Shown here: piece by piece, positions 1 to 7,075 of the stretch
Position numbering within the stretch: position 1 is the first letter of the stretch
How the letters are laid out: each line of letters begins with the position of its first letter
Assembly (NCBI GenBank): GCA_023231445.1
Contig: JALNVF010000127.1
Span: forward strand, 1-8,930
Reading direction: 5' to 3'
DNA length: 8,930 nt
Origin: Treponema sp.
GTDB taxonomy: Bacteria > Spirochaetota > Spirochaetia > Treponematales > Treponemataceae
Position numbers and translations under genes: made by a program
The notes under the pieces: model-generated
The model's database searches: none
Seen by the model: the letters and a program-made list of their open reading frames with translations, nothing else
Told to the model about the DNA's origin: nothing

Positions 1-2
1 AT

Positions 3-110
3 GGAATATGCATTGGGCAGTCAGAGTTTCTGAAGAAGGATCTGATTGAGCGGGTGCTTCAGTATGAAGTTTTTCAGAGAAGCTGCAGGTATTTCTTTTG
101 GTATGCTTGA
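3..110 (+). CDS. C-terminal fragment of an unidentified protein
   Basis: An open frame enters from the left edge and ends at TGA 108-110, giving 35 residues that begin GICIGQSEFLKKDLIERV and end RYFFWYA. The other two + frames stop at 31-33 and 47-49, so this is the longest candidate. It ends 15 nt before the stop of the convergent YkvA-like gene, which is the normal spacing for two genes meeting tail to tail. The residue mix (alternating charged and hydrophobic, aromatic C-terminus) looks like a real protein tail, but I recognise no family. Too little is visible to assign a function, and it could be a chance frame. Confidence 0.4.
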   Translation, partial: GICIGQSEFLKKDLIERVLQYEVFQRSCRYFFWYA

Positions 111-125
111 ATTTGTCATTTGTTC

Positions 126-1220
126 TTAAAACCAGAGATGCCAGGTGTATACGAACGGATACGCAATAAGCTGCCAGAGCGTAAAATCCGTTGCCGTCCG
201 CATCAGTAATCCCTTTACAAGCAGATTGTATACGAGCAGATATCCCGCAAATACGGTAATGAACGCAGTCAGCTGGAATTTCAGTGCATTCCAGACGTGA
301 TCAACCATTGCCCGTTTCTTGGGAAGCCACGCAGGCAGTTTTCCTTCATTCCATCTGCGGAACATGAAGGAAAAAAATCTTTTCTGTTTCTCTGAAGCTC
401 CCGTGAACGCATTATCCGCAAATGCGGTATATGCTGCTTCCGCTGTTTTATCCTGCCATTTCAGTTTTCTGTGCTTCGGATTTGCAAGTGCATCCTGATT
501 TTCCCGTGCATTCACCTGTTTTAGTCTGGACCCGAACTGTACACAGGCTTTGATTCCCCTGATGATGTTTGGAATGAGTGCTGCTGCAAACCATACTGCA
601 ACAAAACATAATAGTCCTGAGGCAAGCAGTTTATCGGCGGTCCAGCCGGGACGTGAAAAATAGAGGAGCATCATCGACGTCGTAAAAAGCACCAGTTTCA
701 AAAGTGAATTGAACAGCATGCGCCTGCAGAACAGGCTGAACATTTTTCCCACGGTGTCGGAAACTGCGTCTTCCGTTATGCGGTCGATCTGTTCACAGGC
801 GGCACTGCCGGCCTCCTGCATGCCGTTTTTAATCTGTTCCGTTACTTTCGGGATAGTATGCAGGATAAGGTCTTTGCACTGGGCATAGATGAAGGCAATG
901 ACAGCCGCATCGTCGAGAAGGCCTGCAGGACCCAATGTATCGGGAATTATATCGAACGGACTTACAAGGTAAATGAGCGCCCCGATTATCAGTACTTTCG
1001 TCGAGGCCGGAACATCGGGGGACTTGAATCCTTTCCATAATGTCTGAACCATATCCCAGATTCCGGCTATCGGACCGCGTTTCATTTTTTCAAGATTATT
1101 TTCGACGTTCCTGATATCACCGGCACCGGCCTGTTCTCCCATTTTTTCCGCTTTTTCAACAGCCTGTTCGTTTATCTTTTTTCGTATGCCGGATGAAAAT
1201 TTCAGTGGTATATGCTTCAT
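126..1220 (-). CDS. YkvA/DUF1232-domain membrane protein
   Basis: This 364-residue protein carries a DUF1232 (YkvA family) core at about residues 82-108, with the hallmark LIYLVSPFDIIPDTLGPAG followed by LLDDAAVI. DUF1232 proteins are widespread small membrane-associated proteins of unknown biochemical role. This one is longer than the usual 100-150 residues. After the core come hydrophobic segments at about 169-188, 197-216, 313-339 and 346-364, with a basic, aromatic-rich stretch between the second and third. I chose the ATG at 1220 because it overlaps the TGA of the upstream glycosylase as ATGA and has ACGGAG about 10 nt upstream. An in-frame ATG at 1265 would add 15 residues inside the glycosylase gene and is less likely. 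The N-terminal 60 residues are charged and probably cytoplasmic. The domain call is firm; the function is unknown. Confidence 0.85.
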   Translation of the reverse strand: MKHIPLKFSSGIRKKINEQAVEKAEKMGEQAGAGDIRNVENNLEKMKRGPIAGIWDMVQTLWKGFKSPDVPASTKVLIIGALIYLVSPFDIIPDTLGPAGLLDDAAVIAFIYAQCKDLILHTIPKVTEQIKNGMQEAGSAACEQIDRITEDAVSDTVGKMFSLFCRRMLFNSLLKLVLFTTSMMLLYFSRPGWTADKLLASGLLCFVAVWFAAALIPNIIRGIKACVQFGSRLKQVNARENQDALANPKHRKLKWQDKTAEAAYTAFADNAFTGASEKQKRFFSFMFRRWNEGKLPAWLPKKRAMVDHVWNALKFQLTAFITVFAGYLLVYNLLVKGLLMRTATDFTLWQLIAYPFVYTWHLWF

Positions 1221-1741
1221 TCTGTAATAACTCCGTAGGCAGACAGTAATTTTTCGAGCGGCCATCTGCCCCTGTTTGCGGGGCTTGTCGACGGCAGGCA
1301 GACTGCAGGAATGCCGGTTACTGATTCACATAATTTCGTATAGTATTTGAATGCCGTTTGTCCCGTACAATATACACGTCTGATACGGGAACCGGCAAGT
1401 ACTGCGGTAAAATCATTCGGACGGGGGTTGCGTATACTTGCATCATCTGCACCCGAAATGTCGCAGCCGGCAAGCACGTCCCACAGTGCCAGATGATGGT
1501 GCAGAATCAGTGCCCTGCGTTCTTCAACGGCAGGGGCACCGCCGTCGTTCGCGTATAAAAGATTTTCCCCCGTCACTGCCGCAATCACCGGCCAGAATCT
1601 GTTCTGCGGATGCATATAATAGAATCCTGCTTCCCGTGATTTTGGCGAGGGCATTGTTCCGAGGATGAGCACTCTGCTGTCCGTATCCCAGACAGGTACC
1701 AGCGGATGAATAATATAGGATGAATCAGTCTGTAATTTCAT
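1217..1741 (-). CDS. DNA-deoxyinosine (hypoxanthine) glycosylase, uracil-DNA glycosylase superfamily
   Basis: This 174-residue protein matches the family of DNA-deoxyinosine/mismatch-type glycosylases (UDG superfamily, family 6-like). The pattern is an LGTMPSPKS loop at residues 27-35, YYMHPQNRFWP at 41-51, and a C-terminal LPSTSPAN at 149-156. Family members cut deaminated bases (hypoxanthine, in some cases uracil) from DNA to start base-excision repair in the cytoplasm. The length is normal for the family and the frame is intact. The start at 1741 has no clear Shine-Dalgarno, and a candidate extended -10 lies only about 12 nt upstream, so translation may be leaderless or nearly so. It is the first gene of a two-gene minus-strand unit: its TGA overlaps the ATG of the DUF1232 gene, which predicts translational coupling. 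Exact substrate preference cannot be read from the sequence. Confidence 0.88.
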   Translation of the reverse strand: MKLQTDSSYIIHPLVPVWDTDSRVLILGTMPSPKSREAGFYYMHPQNRFWPVIAAVTGENLLYANDGGAPAVEERRALILHHHLALWDVLAGCDISGADDASIRNPRPNDFTAVLAGSRIRRVYCTGQTAFKYYTKLCESVTGIPAVCLPSTSPANRGRWPLEKLLSAYGVITE

Positions 1742-1753
1742 ATGTACTGCTAA

Positions 1754-1762
1754 AATATAGCA
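1754..1762 (-). promoter_or_regulatory. Candidate extended -10 promoter for the glycosylase/DUF1232 unit
   Basis: Read on the minus strand this is TGC-TATATT, an extended -10 (TGn plus a hexamer differing from TATAAT by one base). It lies 12 nt before the ATG at 1741, which would give a leader of only about 5 nt and fits the lack of a Shine-Dalgarno. No convincing -35 is present at 16-18 bp spacing. Confidence 0.35.
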
Positions 1763-1778
1763 TAAAACAAGTCAGGTA

Positions 1779-1787
1779 TGATACAAT
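1779..1787 (+). promoter_or_regulatory. Candidate extended -10 promoter for the DUF4097 gene
   Basis: TGA-TACAAT is an extended -10 element. Its hexamer is 24 bp upstream of the start codon at 1811 and it sits just before a strong Shine-Dalgarno (AGGAGGG, 1797-1803). It faces away from the divergent -10 at 1754-1762, only 16 bp away, so the two promoters would share one small control region. No good -35 is seen. Confidence 0.35.
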
Positions 1788-1810
1788 CAGTACTTCAGGA
1801 GGGATAATGA

Positions 1811-2728
1811 ATGACGTGTACGTCAGCAGTAAAAATATTTGTTGTTAATATGATACTTTTTTCAGGAATATCTTTTCAGGTACCGGCAGCTGCAAAAGTT
1901 CACACTGACAGGAGTACATTCCCCGTATCTGAAATACGGGAAATTGATGTCGGACTTGCATCAGAAGAACTGGAAATATGTTCCGGAAACGTACAGAACA
2001 TTGAAGTCGAGATTGTGACGAACAGAAAAAACGGTATCCCTGTGGTAACGCTGTCGGGAAACAGTCTGAAAATCAGTAAAGAACCATATTTTGAATTAAG
2101 ATTTTATACGCGCTGCGTCGTACGTATTACCGTTCCGGAAGATTTTTGCGCAGATGAACTTACCTGTACAACTTCAAGCGGCTCTCAGTCAGTACAGCAT
2201 ATAAAAAGTATGGAAGCTGATTTCAATACTTCAAGCGGCAGTATTACATGCGAATCCCTTCATATACAGAAAGTACTTGAGGTACGAACTTCGAGTGGTT
2301 CCATCGGCGTAAAAAACTCCCGGATGAAGGAGATCACGTGCCGGACTTCGAGCGGAAGTATTCGTACAGACGGACTTATATGCAGTTCCGCGGAATTTGA
2401 ATCGTCCAGCGGGGCTGTCGGTGCTGACGGAATAACGGCTGACGTATTGAAGGCTCAAACCTCGAGCGGCGGAATTTTATGCAGTTTAAAAACGCTTCCC
2501 GGTCAGGAATCACGGATAGAATCTGCAAGCGGAGACATCAGACTGAAGCTGCCCGAAAACGACGGTTTCTCGGTTTCAGCGGATACGACGAGCGGCACAT
2601 ACCGGAATGAATTTACAGGGGCTCACCAGAGCCGCATCAATTCTTCCTTGCGCGATGTCTATAAATCCGGTATCATACAGTTTGTACTTAAAGCGGCGTC
2701 AGGTTCTATTTCAGTAGAAAAAATATAG
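1811..2728 (+). CDS. Exported DUF4097-type beta-solenoid protein with SSG repeats
   Basis: This 305-residue protein starts at ATG 1811, preceded at 7 nt by AGGAGGG. Residues 1-28 form a signal peptide (hydrophobic VVNMILFSGISF, then VPAAA as a likely signal peptidase I site), so the protein should be exported. The body is a DUF4097-type (putative adhesin) repeat domain: the motif T/S-S-S-G-S/x recurs with glycines at residues 124, 143, 163, 182, 201, 220, 241, 262 and 298, mostly 19 residues apart. This period is expected of a right-handed beta-solenoid. No transmembrane anchor, lipobox or sortase signal is visible after the signal peptide, so it is probably periplasmic. The GH3 gene follows on the same strand after 63 nt and may be cotranscribed. 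The adhesin label is a family name, not evidence of adhesion. Confidence 0.8.
   Translation: MTCTSAVKIFVVNMILFSGISFQVPAAAKVHTDRSTFPVSEIREIDVGLASEELEICSGNVQNIEVEIVTNRKNGIPVVTLSGNSLKISKEPYFELRFYTRCVVRITVPEDFCADELTCTTSSGSQSVQHIKSMEADFNTSSGSITCESLHIQKVLEVRTSSGSIGVKNSRMKEITCRTSSGSIRTDGLICSSAEFESSSGAVGADGITADVLKAQTSSGGILCSLKTLPGQESRIESASGDIRLKLPENDGFSVSADTTSGTYRNEFTGAHQSRINSSLRDVYKSGIIQFVLKAASGSISVEKI
2171..2596 (+). repeat. In-gene tandem repeats coding 19-residue SSG units
   Basis: Within the DUF4097 gene a degenerate unit of about 57 bp recurs eight times, visible in DNA as acttcaagcggc-like blocks (for example near 2171, 2228 and 2288). The nucleotide copies differ at many third positions, so this is an old protein-level repeat and not a recent slippage array. 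Confidence 0.75.
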
Positions 2729-2757
2729 CAGATATTTTGCCGGAGTATGCGGAAAGC

Positions 2758-2774
2758 CTGTATGTTTTATACAG
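2758..2774 (+). promoter_or_regulatory. Small perfect hairpin upstream of the GH3 ribosome binding site
   Basis: CTGTAT (2758-2763) and ATACAG (2769-2774) form a 6-bp perfect inverted repeat with loop GTTTT. It ends 7 nt before the Shine-Dalgarno AGGAGG (2782-2787) of the GH3 gene. It could be a short operator or an mRNA stem that spaces the two cistrons. No U-run follows, so it is not a terminator. The stem is short and could be chance. Confidence 0.3.
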
Positions 2775-2791
2775 CAGGCAGAGGAGGAACT

Positions 2792-4603
2792 ATGAAACAT
2801 ATAAAAAAAATATATATAAGCATTTTTTTTGCCGTCGTTTTTATGACTTCTGCCTGTTATGGGAAAAAATCCTATAAAGATGCATCTCTTCCTGTTGAAG
2901 AACGGGTGAGTATCCTTGTACAGCAGATGACCCTGGACGAAAAAATCGGACAGATGACACAGATTGCAAAAGACTCGGCCAGTCCTGATCTAGTGTCGTC
3001 GAAATTTCTGGGAAGCATTCTTTCAGGCGGCGGCGGTTCACCACGTATGAATACCACCGGTGAATGGCGGAAAATGGTTGATGCATACCAGAAGGCAGCC
3101 CTGTCAACGCGTCTCGGTATACCGGTATTATACGGTACAGATTCTGTTCACGGACATAATAACCTTCATGATGCGACAATCTTTCCGCATAACATCGGGC
3201 TGGGTGCTTCGGGGGATGCGGATCTTGCAGAAAAGATCGGACGGGCTTCAGCAGAAGAAACTGCGGCGGCCGGCATAACGTGGACGTTTGCACCGTGCAT
3301 CGCAGTGCTTCAGGATCCGCGGTGGGGACGTTCGTATGAATCGTTCGGCAGCAGTACGGCTGACACAGCACGGCTTGGTGCTGCATTCATTAAAGGCTTT
3401 CAGTCTGTAGACGGTATGCGTACTACGGCGAAGCACTATCTCGGAGACGGCGGCACCACGTTTGGTTCATCAAAAACAGGGAATTACCTTATCGATCAGG
3501 GAGACACTCAATGCGGCGAAGCCTTCCTCCGGAAAACATATCTTCCTCCGTATAAAGCAGCGGTAGACAGCGGTGTACGCATCGTCATGGCGTCTTTTTC
3601 CTCGTGGAACGGGACAAAAATGCATGCGGATTCATATCTGCTCACTGATGTGCTGAAAAAAGAACTCGGTTTTACCGGATTCATCGTTTCCGACTGGGGC
3701 GGTATCGATCAGATTTCCTCCGATTATTATGATGCAGTTGTTAAAGCTGTCAACGCCGGTATCGATATGAACATGGTTCCGTATGATGCGGACAAATTCA
3801 TACGGACGGTAAAAAAAGCCGTTGCTTCAGGCGATATTCCGCAGTCCCGCATAGACGATGCGGTAAGCCGGATTCTCCGTGTTAAATTTGAATCAGGTAT
3901 TTTTGAACATCCGTACCGCGACGAATCGTATATACAGACGGTTCGTTCCGCCGGGCACCTGCAGCTTGCGCGCAGAGCCGCAGATGAGTCAATTGTCGTT
4001 CTGAAGAACAAAAACAGTGTGCTTCCGCTGAAAGAAGCTGCCGGTGTGTATCTCTGCGGACGCGGAGCGGACGATATCGGCTGTCAGTGCGGCGGCTGGA
4101 CAATGACGTGGCAGGGAAGCGAAGGGAATATAACGGAGGGAACGACAATAAAGAAAGCGCTTGGCGAAAAGTATAAAATACTTACGTATGATGCAGACGG
4201 AAAATTCGGAAAACATTCAGACAATGCAGTGTGTGTCATTGTCGTTTCCGAACATCCGTATGCAGAGGGAATGGGAGATTCCTCCGACCTTATGCTGCCG
4301 CAGCAGGACAGAACGGTATACGAACGCGTTTCAAAACAGTTTAAAACAATTGTCCTTGTTGTATTGAGCGGGCGTCCCGTAATCCTCGGCAGTATGGCGG
4401 AAAACTCAGCGGCAGTCGTAGCTGCATGGCTTCCTGGTTCGGAAGGAGGATACGGTGTTGCCGATATCATAAGTGGTGCTTTTTCTCCCCAGGGAAAACT
4501 TCCCGTCGACTGGCCCTTGTCAGCAGCTCAGCTTCCCTGTTCTAATTTTTCGTCGGGAAAAGAACGTCCGCTGTATCCGCAGGGTTTTGGTTTAACGTGG
4601 TAA
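2792..4603 (+). CDS. Glycoside hydrolase family 3, ExoI-like beta-glucan glucohydrolase, putative lipoprotein
   Basis: This 603-residue protein starts at ATG 2792, which has AGGAGG 4 nt upstream. An in-frame ATG at 2747 lacks this and would bury the signal peptide. Residues 1-21 are a lipoprotein-type signal ending MTSA-C22, so it is probably anchored by lipid to a membrane. GH3 landmarks are in order: GTDSVHG (D117), KHYLGDGG (K214, H215), the nucleophile in IVSDWGG (D301), CGGWTMTWQG (433 onward) and the acid/base region EHPYAEGMGD (E492). The last two strongly resemble barley exoglucanase ExoI, suggesting release of glucose from the non-reducing ends of beta-1,3/1,4 glucans or oligosaccharides. 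All catalytic residues are present and the length is normal for a two-domain GH3. It lies 63 nt after the exported DUF4097 gene on the same strand. No transporter or sugar regulator is adjacent. The family is certain; the natural substrate is inferred. Confidence 0.93.
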   Translation: MKHIKKIYISIFFAVVFMTSACYGKKSYKDASLPVEERVSILVQQMTLDEKIGQMTQIAKDSASPDLVSSKFLGSILSGGGGSPRMNTTGEWRKMVDAYQKAALSTRLGIPVLYGTDSVHGHNNLHDATIFPHNIGLGASGDADLAEKIGRASAEETAAAGITWTFAPCIAVLQDPRWGRSYESFGSSTADTARLGAAFIKGFQSVDGMRTTAKHYLGDGGTTFGSSKTGNYLIDQGDTQCGEAFLRKTYLPPYKAAVDSGVRIVMASFSSWNGTKMHADSYLLTDVLKKELGFTGFIVSDWGGIDQISSDYYDAVVKAVNAGIDMNMVPYDADKFIRTVKKAVASGDIPQSRIDDAVSRILRVKFESGIFEHPYRDESYIQTVRSAGHLQLARRAADESIVVLKNKNSVLPLKEAAGVYLCGRGADDIGCQCGGWTMTWQGSEGNITEGTTIKKALGEKYKILTYDADGKFGKHSDNAVCVIVVSEHPYAEGMGDSSDLMLPQQDRTVYERVSKQFKTIVLVVLSGRPVILGSMAENSAAVVAAWLPGSEGGYGVADIISGAFSPQGKLPVDWPLSAAQLPCSNFSSGKERPLYPQGFGLTW

Positions 4604-4644
4604 TATGCCGGCTATTTTGCGAATAATCTCCTCCGGAGAATAAT

Positions 4645-4672
4645 CCGCAGGGAATCTTCTGCTTTCCTGCGG
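4645..4672 (+). terminator. Stem-loop after the GH3 gene (terminator-like, no U-tract)
   Basis: CCGCAGGGAA (4645-4654) pairs with TTTCCTGCGG (4663-4672), a 10-bp stem with one G-U pair and an 8-nt loop. It lies 42 nt after the GH3 stop, and a short perfect palindrome CTCCGGAG precedes it at 4631-4638. No run of T follows, so it is not a canonical intrinsic terminator. It may instead be a 3'-end-stabilising structure or a Rho-assisted end. Its position between GH3 and the next promoter supports a transcription boundary. Confidence 0.4.
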
Positions 4673-4748
4673 AGCAGTCCTGCATGCAGACCGTTTCCTT
4701 TCCCGGCATGTAAAAATAAGTCCGTATTATACATTGTGTCATTGTTGA

Positions 4749-4777
4749 TTGCTCAAAACAGCATATTGCCATATAAT
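4749..4777 (+). promoter_or_regulatory. Sigma70-like promoter of metY
   Basis: A perfect -10 TATAAT (4772-4777) sits 17 bp after TTGCTC (4749-4754), a partial match to TTGACA. Transcription would begin near 4784 and leave a leader of about 30 nt before the metY ATG at 4813. That is too short for a SAM riboswitch downstream of this promoter. A second AT-rich -10-like patch near 4734 is weaker. Confidence 0.6.
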
Positions 4778-4812
4778 TCAGTCACACTAATGCAGGGTTA
4801 CTGGAGTAAAAT

Positions 4813-6090
4813 ATGGAAATAGAAACAAAATGTCTTCATGCAGGGTACGAGCCTAAGAACGGTGAGCCCCGCGTCGTACCTATAGTTCAGAGCACAACAT
4901 ACCGGTTCGATTCATGCGACCATGTTGCAGCGCTTTTTGACAAACCGACTGAGTTTATGTATTCCCGGTTTGCGAATCCGACATGTGATGCGGTTGAAAA
5001 AAAAATAGCAGCACTGGAAGGCGGCGTCGGCTGCATGCTCACGACAAGCGGACAGGCAGCTTCACTGCTTTCTATTCTTAACATCTGTTCGGCAGGCGAC
5101 AGCTTTATTGCGAGTTCGTCAATTTACGGCGGAACGATAAATCTGTTCGGATTTACACTCAAACGGCTTGGAATCGAATGCATCTGGGTTGATGTTGATG
5201 CATCATATGATGAGATATGCCGTGCGTTCAAGCCTAACACAAAAGCAGTATTCGGCGAGACAATTGCAAATCCGGCTCTTACCGTATTCGATTTTGAAAC
5301 GTGGGCAAAAGCTGCGCATGAAAAGCACGTTCCGCTTATCATAGACAATACATTTGCTACCCCCGTCCTCTGCCGTCCGTTCGAATGGGGTGCTGATATT
5401 ATAGTTCATTCGACGACAAAGTATATGGACGGTCATGCCGTACAGGGCGGCGGTGCCATTGTAGACAGCGGCAGTTTCGACTGGGAAAGTGCCCATAAGG
5501 CTACTGGCTTTTTTGCTGATTTTGTAGAACCTGACGAAAGCTATCACGGCCTTACCTATACAAAGGATTTCGGAAAGGCTGCATATATTGTAAAAATCCG
5601 GACACAGCTTATGCGTGACTTCGGCTGCTATCCTGCTGCAAATTCCGCGTTCCTGCTCAATCTGGGGCTGGAGACACTGCCCGTGCGCATGAAGCAGTAC
5701 TGTCAGAATGCACTTACCGTTGCAAAGTATTTTCAGAAGAGTCCCAAAATAGCGTCCGTTACGTATCCCGGACTTCCCGGCGATAAATACTACCCGCTTG
5801 CACAGAAATATCTTCCGGACGGGACAAGCGGTGTCATTACCATAAGCATAAAAGGCGGCCGGCCTGCAGCCGTACGCTTTATGGATGCGCTCAAACTTGC
5901 GAGTGATGAAGTGCACGTTGCCGATATACGGACGTGTGTTCTTCATCCGGCTTCATCGACGCACCGCCAGCTCACCGACGAACAACTTGCTGCAGCAGGC
6001 ATAGACGGCGGCATGGTCAGATTTTCGTGCGGGCTTGAAAACGTGAACGATATTACAGCAGACATAGACAAGGGACTTGCTGCAATCTGA
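4813..6090 (+). CDS. metY: O-acetylhomoserine sulfhydrylase (aminocarboxypropyltransferase)
   Basis: This 425-residue protein has the normal MetY length. It is a PLP-dependent enzyme of the Cys/Met metabolism family that makes homocysteine from O-acetyl-L-homoserine and sulfide (or methionine from methanethiol) in the cytoplasm. Visible motifs are the N-terminal ETKCLHAGYEP, the substrate/PLP region YSRFANPT, the TSGQAA turn that holds the cofactor phosphate, and HSTTKY with the Schiff-base lysine K203. The C-terminal VLHPASSTHRQL and MVRFSCGLEN are typical of MetY. The start has GGAG 6 nt upstream (4803-4806) and a clear promoter. The peptidase gene follows after 19 nt on the same strand, so the two are probably cotranscribed. 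The assignment is firm. MetY rather than cystathionine gamma-synthase is supported by the length and the C-terminal motifs. Confidence 0.95.
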   Translation: MEIETKCLHAGYEPKNGEPRVVPIVQSTTYRFDSCDHVAALFDKPTEFMYSRFANPTCDAVEKKIAALEGGVGCMLTTSGQAASLLSILNICSAGDSFIASSSIYGGTINLFGFTLKRLGIECIWVDVDASYDEICRAFKPNTKAVFGETIANPALTVFDFETWAKAAHEKHVPLIIDNTFATPVLCRPFEWGADIIVHSTTKYMDGHAVQGGGAIVDSGSFDWESAHKATGFFADFVEPDESYHGLTYTKDFGKAAYIVKIRTQLMRDFGCYPAANSAFLLNLGLETLPVRMKQYCQNALTVAKYFQKSPKIASVTYPGLPGDKYYPLAQKYLPDGTSGVITISIKGGRPAAVRFMDALKLASDEVHVADIRTCVLHPASSTHRQLTDEQLAAAGIDGGMVRFSCGLENVNDITADIDKGLAAI

Positions 6091-6109
6091 TCTTCCGCAG
6101 GAATCGAAA

Positions 6110-7075
6110 ATGCGCTTTCAGAACAAACTGATCTGCCCGCTCCTGATTTCCTTCTGCTTTGCAGGCGGATTCATTCTGCCTGCAGGGCAGTCGTATATTC
6201 CTTTTATTCCTCCGTCAGGGTCTGCCGCTCTCGCTGCGACAGAAAAATTACCTGCACTGAATGAATTGTATCTGCTCAAAACAGCATACCCGGACGTACG
6301 GTTTGCAATGGAATACGACCCGTCAGAAGGTGACTGGTGTCTTTCTGTCACAAGTTACGGAAAAACAACAAAATTGTACCGTGCAGAGGGCAGGTATTTA
6401 ACAGCATCTCAGCTTCCGGGGAAAAAAGATTTTCAGCTTGTGCTGTATCCGTATGAACGAATCCTTGAAAATCCGGCCGGTTTTTCATCAGAAGAAATAG
6501 CACATATTAAATCATACAGTTCAGAAAGTTCCCGTGCAGACAGTGCCGTAGTAAGCACAGCTTTGTTCTCGGCAATTTATGATGCCGAAACCCGTACTGA
6601 AACAGAGAACCATCTCAGAACGATCAGTTTTCTTGGTAAACAGACCACCGTTCACGAGCGCATAATACAGCCTCTTATGCGGGTAGAAGTAAAAATAAAG
6701 CAGCTTGCCCGTACAGATCCTTCTGTTGCGGCATTCTGTGATACACTGCTTAGTGCCGATTCGTATTCGTGGCGCTCCGTCCGTGATACAGACTCTCGTT
6801 CTTTCCATAGTTACGGTATAGCACTTGACATCCTTCCGAAAGACTGGGGCAGTAAGATTTTGTACTGGAAGTATGAACATGACAAGACAGGGGATTTATG
6901 GATGCTTACGCCTGTTTCCGACCGCTGGACACCTCCGCCTGCCGTAATAAAGGTATTTGAAGACGAAGGATTTATCTGGGGCGGACGATGGGTCATCTGG
7001 GACAATATGCATTTTGAATATCATCCGGAACTTATCAAAGCCGGATATGACAGCAGTACCGTCGGTGCCTATTGA
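6110..7075 (+). CDS. Exported M15-family D-Ala-D-Ala/L,D-type peptidase
   Basis: This 321-residue protein starts at ATG 6110 with AGGA 7 nt upstream. An in-frame ATG at 6077 lies inside metY and lacks a ribosome site. Residues 7-25 are hydrophobic and act as a signal peptide or membrane anchor. The C-terminal half carries an M15 zinc-peptidase signature: SFHSYGIALD with H233 and D240, then WGGRW, then WDNMHFE with D298 and H301. These supply the three zinc ligands and the likely catalytic acid. M15 enzymes cut peptidoglycan stem peptides, so a periplasmic wall-remodelling role is expected. The roughly 200 residues before the motif are unassigned and may position the substrate. The gene follows metY closely but shares no evident pathway with it. 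Its last codons overlap the end of the convergent methyltransferase gene. The exact bond cleaved is not predictable here. Confidence 0.85.
   Translation: MRFQNKLICPLLISFCFAGGFILPAGQSYIPFIPPSGSAALAATEKLPALNELYLLKTAYPDVRFAMEYDPSEGDWCLSVTSYGKTTKLYRAEGRYLTASQLPGKKDFQLVLYPYERILENPAGFSSEEIAHIKSYSSESSRADSAVVSTALFSAIYDAETRTETENHLRTISFLGKQTTVHERIIQPLMRVEVKIKQLARTDPSVAAFCDTLLSADSYSWRSVRDTDSRSFHSYGIALDILPKDWGSKILYWKYEHDKTGDLWMLTPVSDRWTPPPAVIKVFEDEGFIWGGRWVIWDNMHFEYHPELIKAGYDSSTVGAY

Noticed and set aside
2841..3386. 181-residue minus-strand open frame antisense to the GH3 gene
   Set aside because: The GH3 catalytic domain is unambiguous here. The antisense product has an unlikely composition and no start signals.
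4604..4812. Possible SAM riboswitch upstream of metY
   Set aside because: The best promoter (TATAAT at 4772) leaves only about 30 nt of leader, and the upstream stem-loop does not resemble a SAM aptamer.
5203..5946. 247-residue minus-strand open frame antisense to metY
   Set aside because: metY is certain over this range. The antisense frame has no recognisable motif and no ribosome site, and is explained by the codon use of metY.
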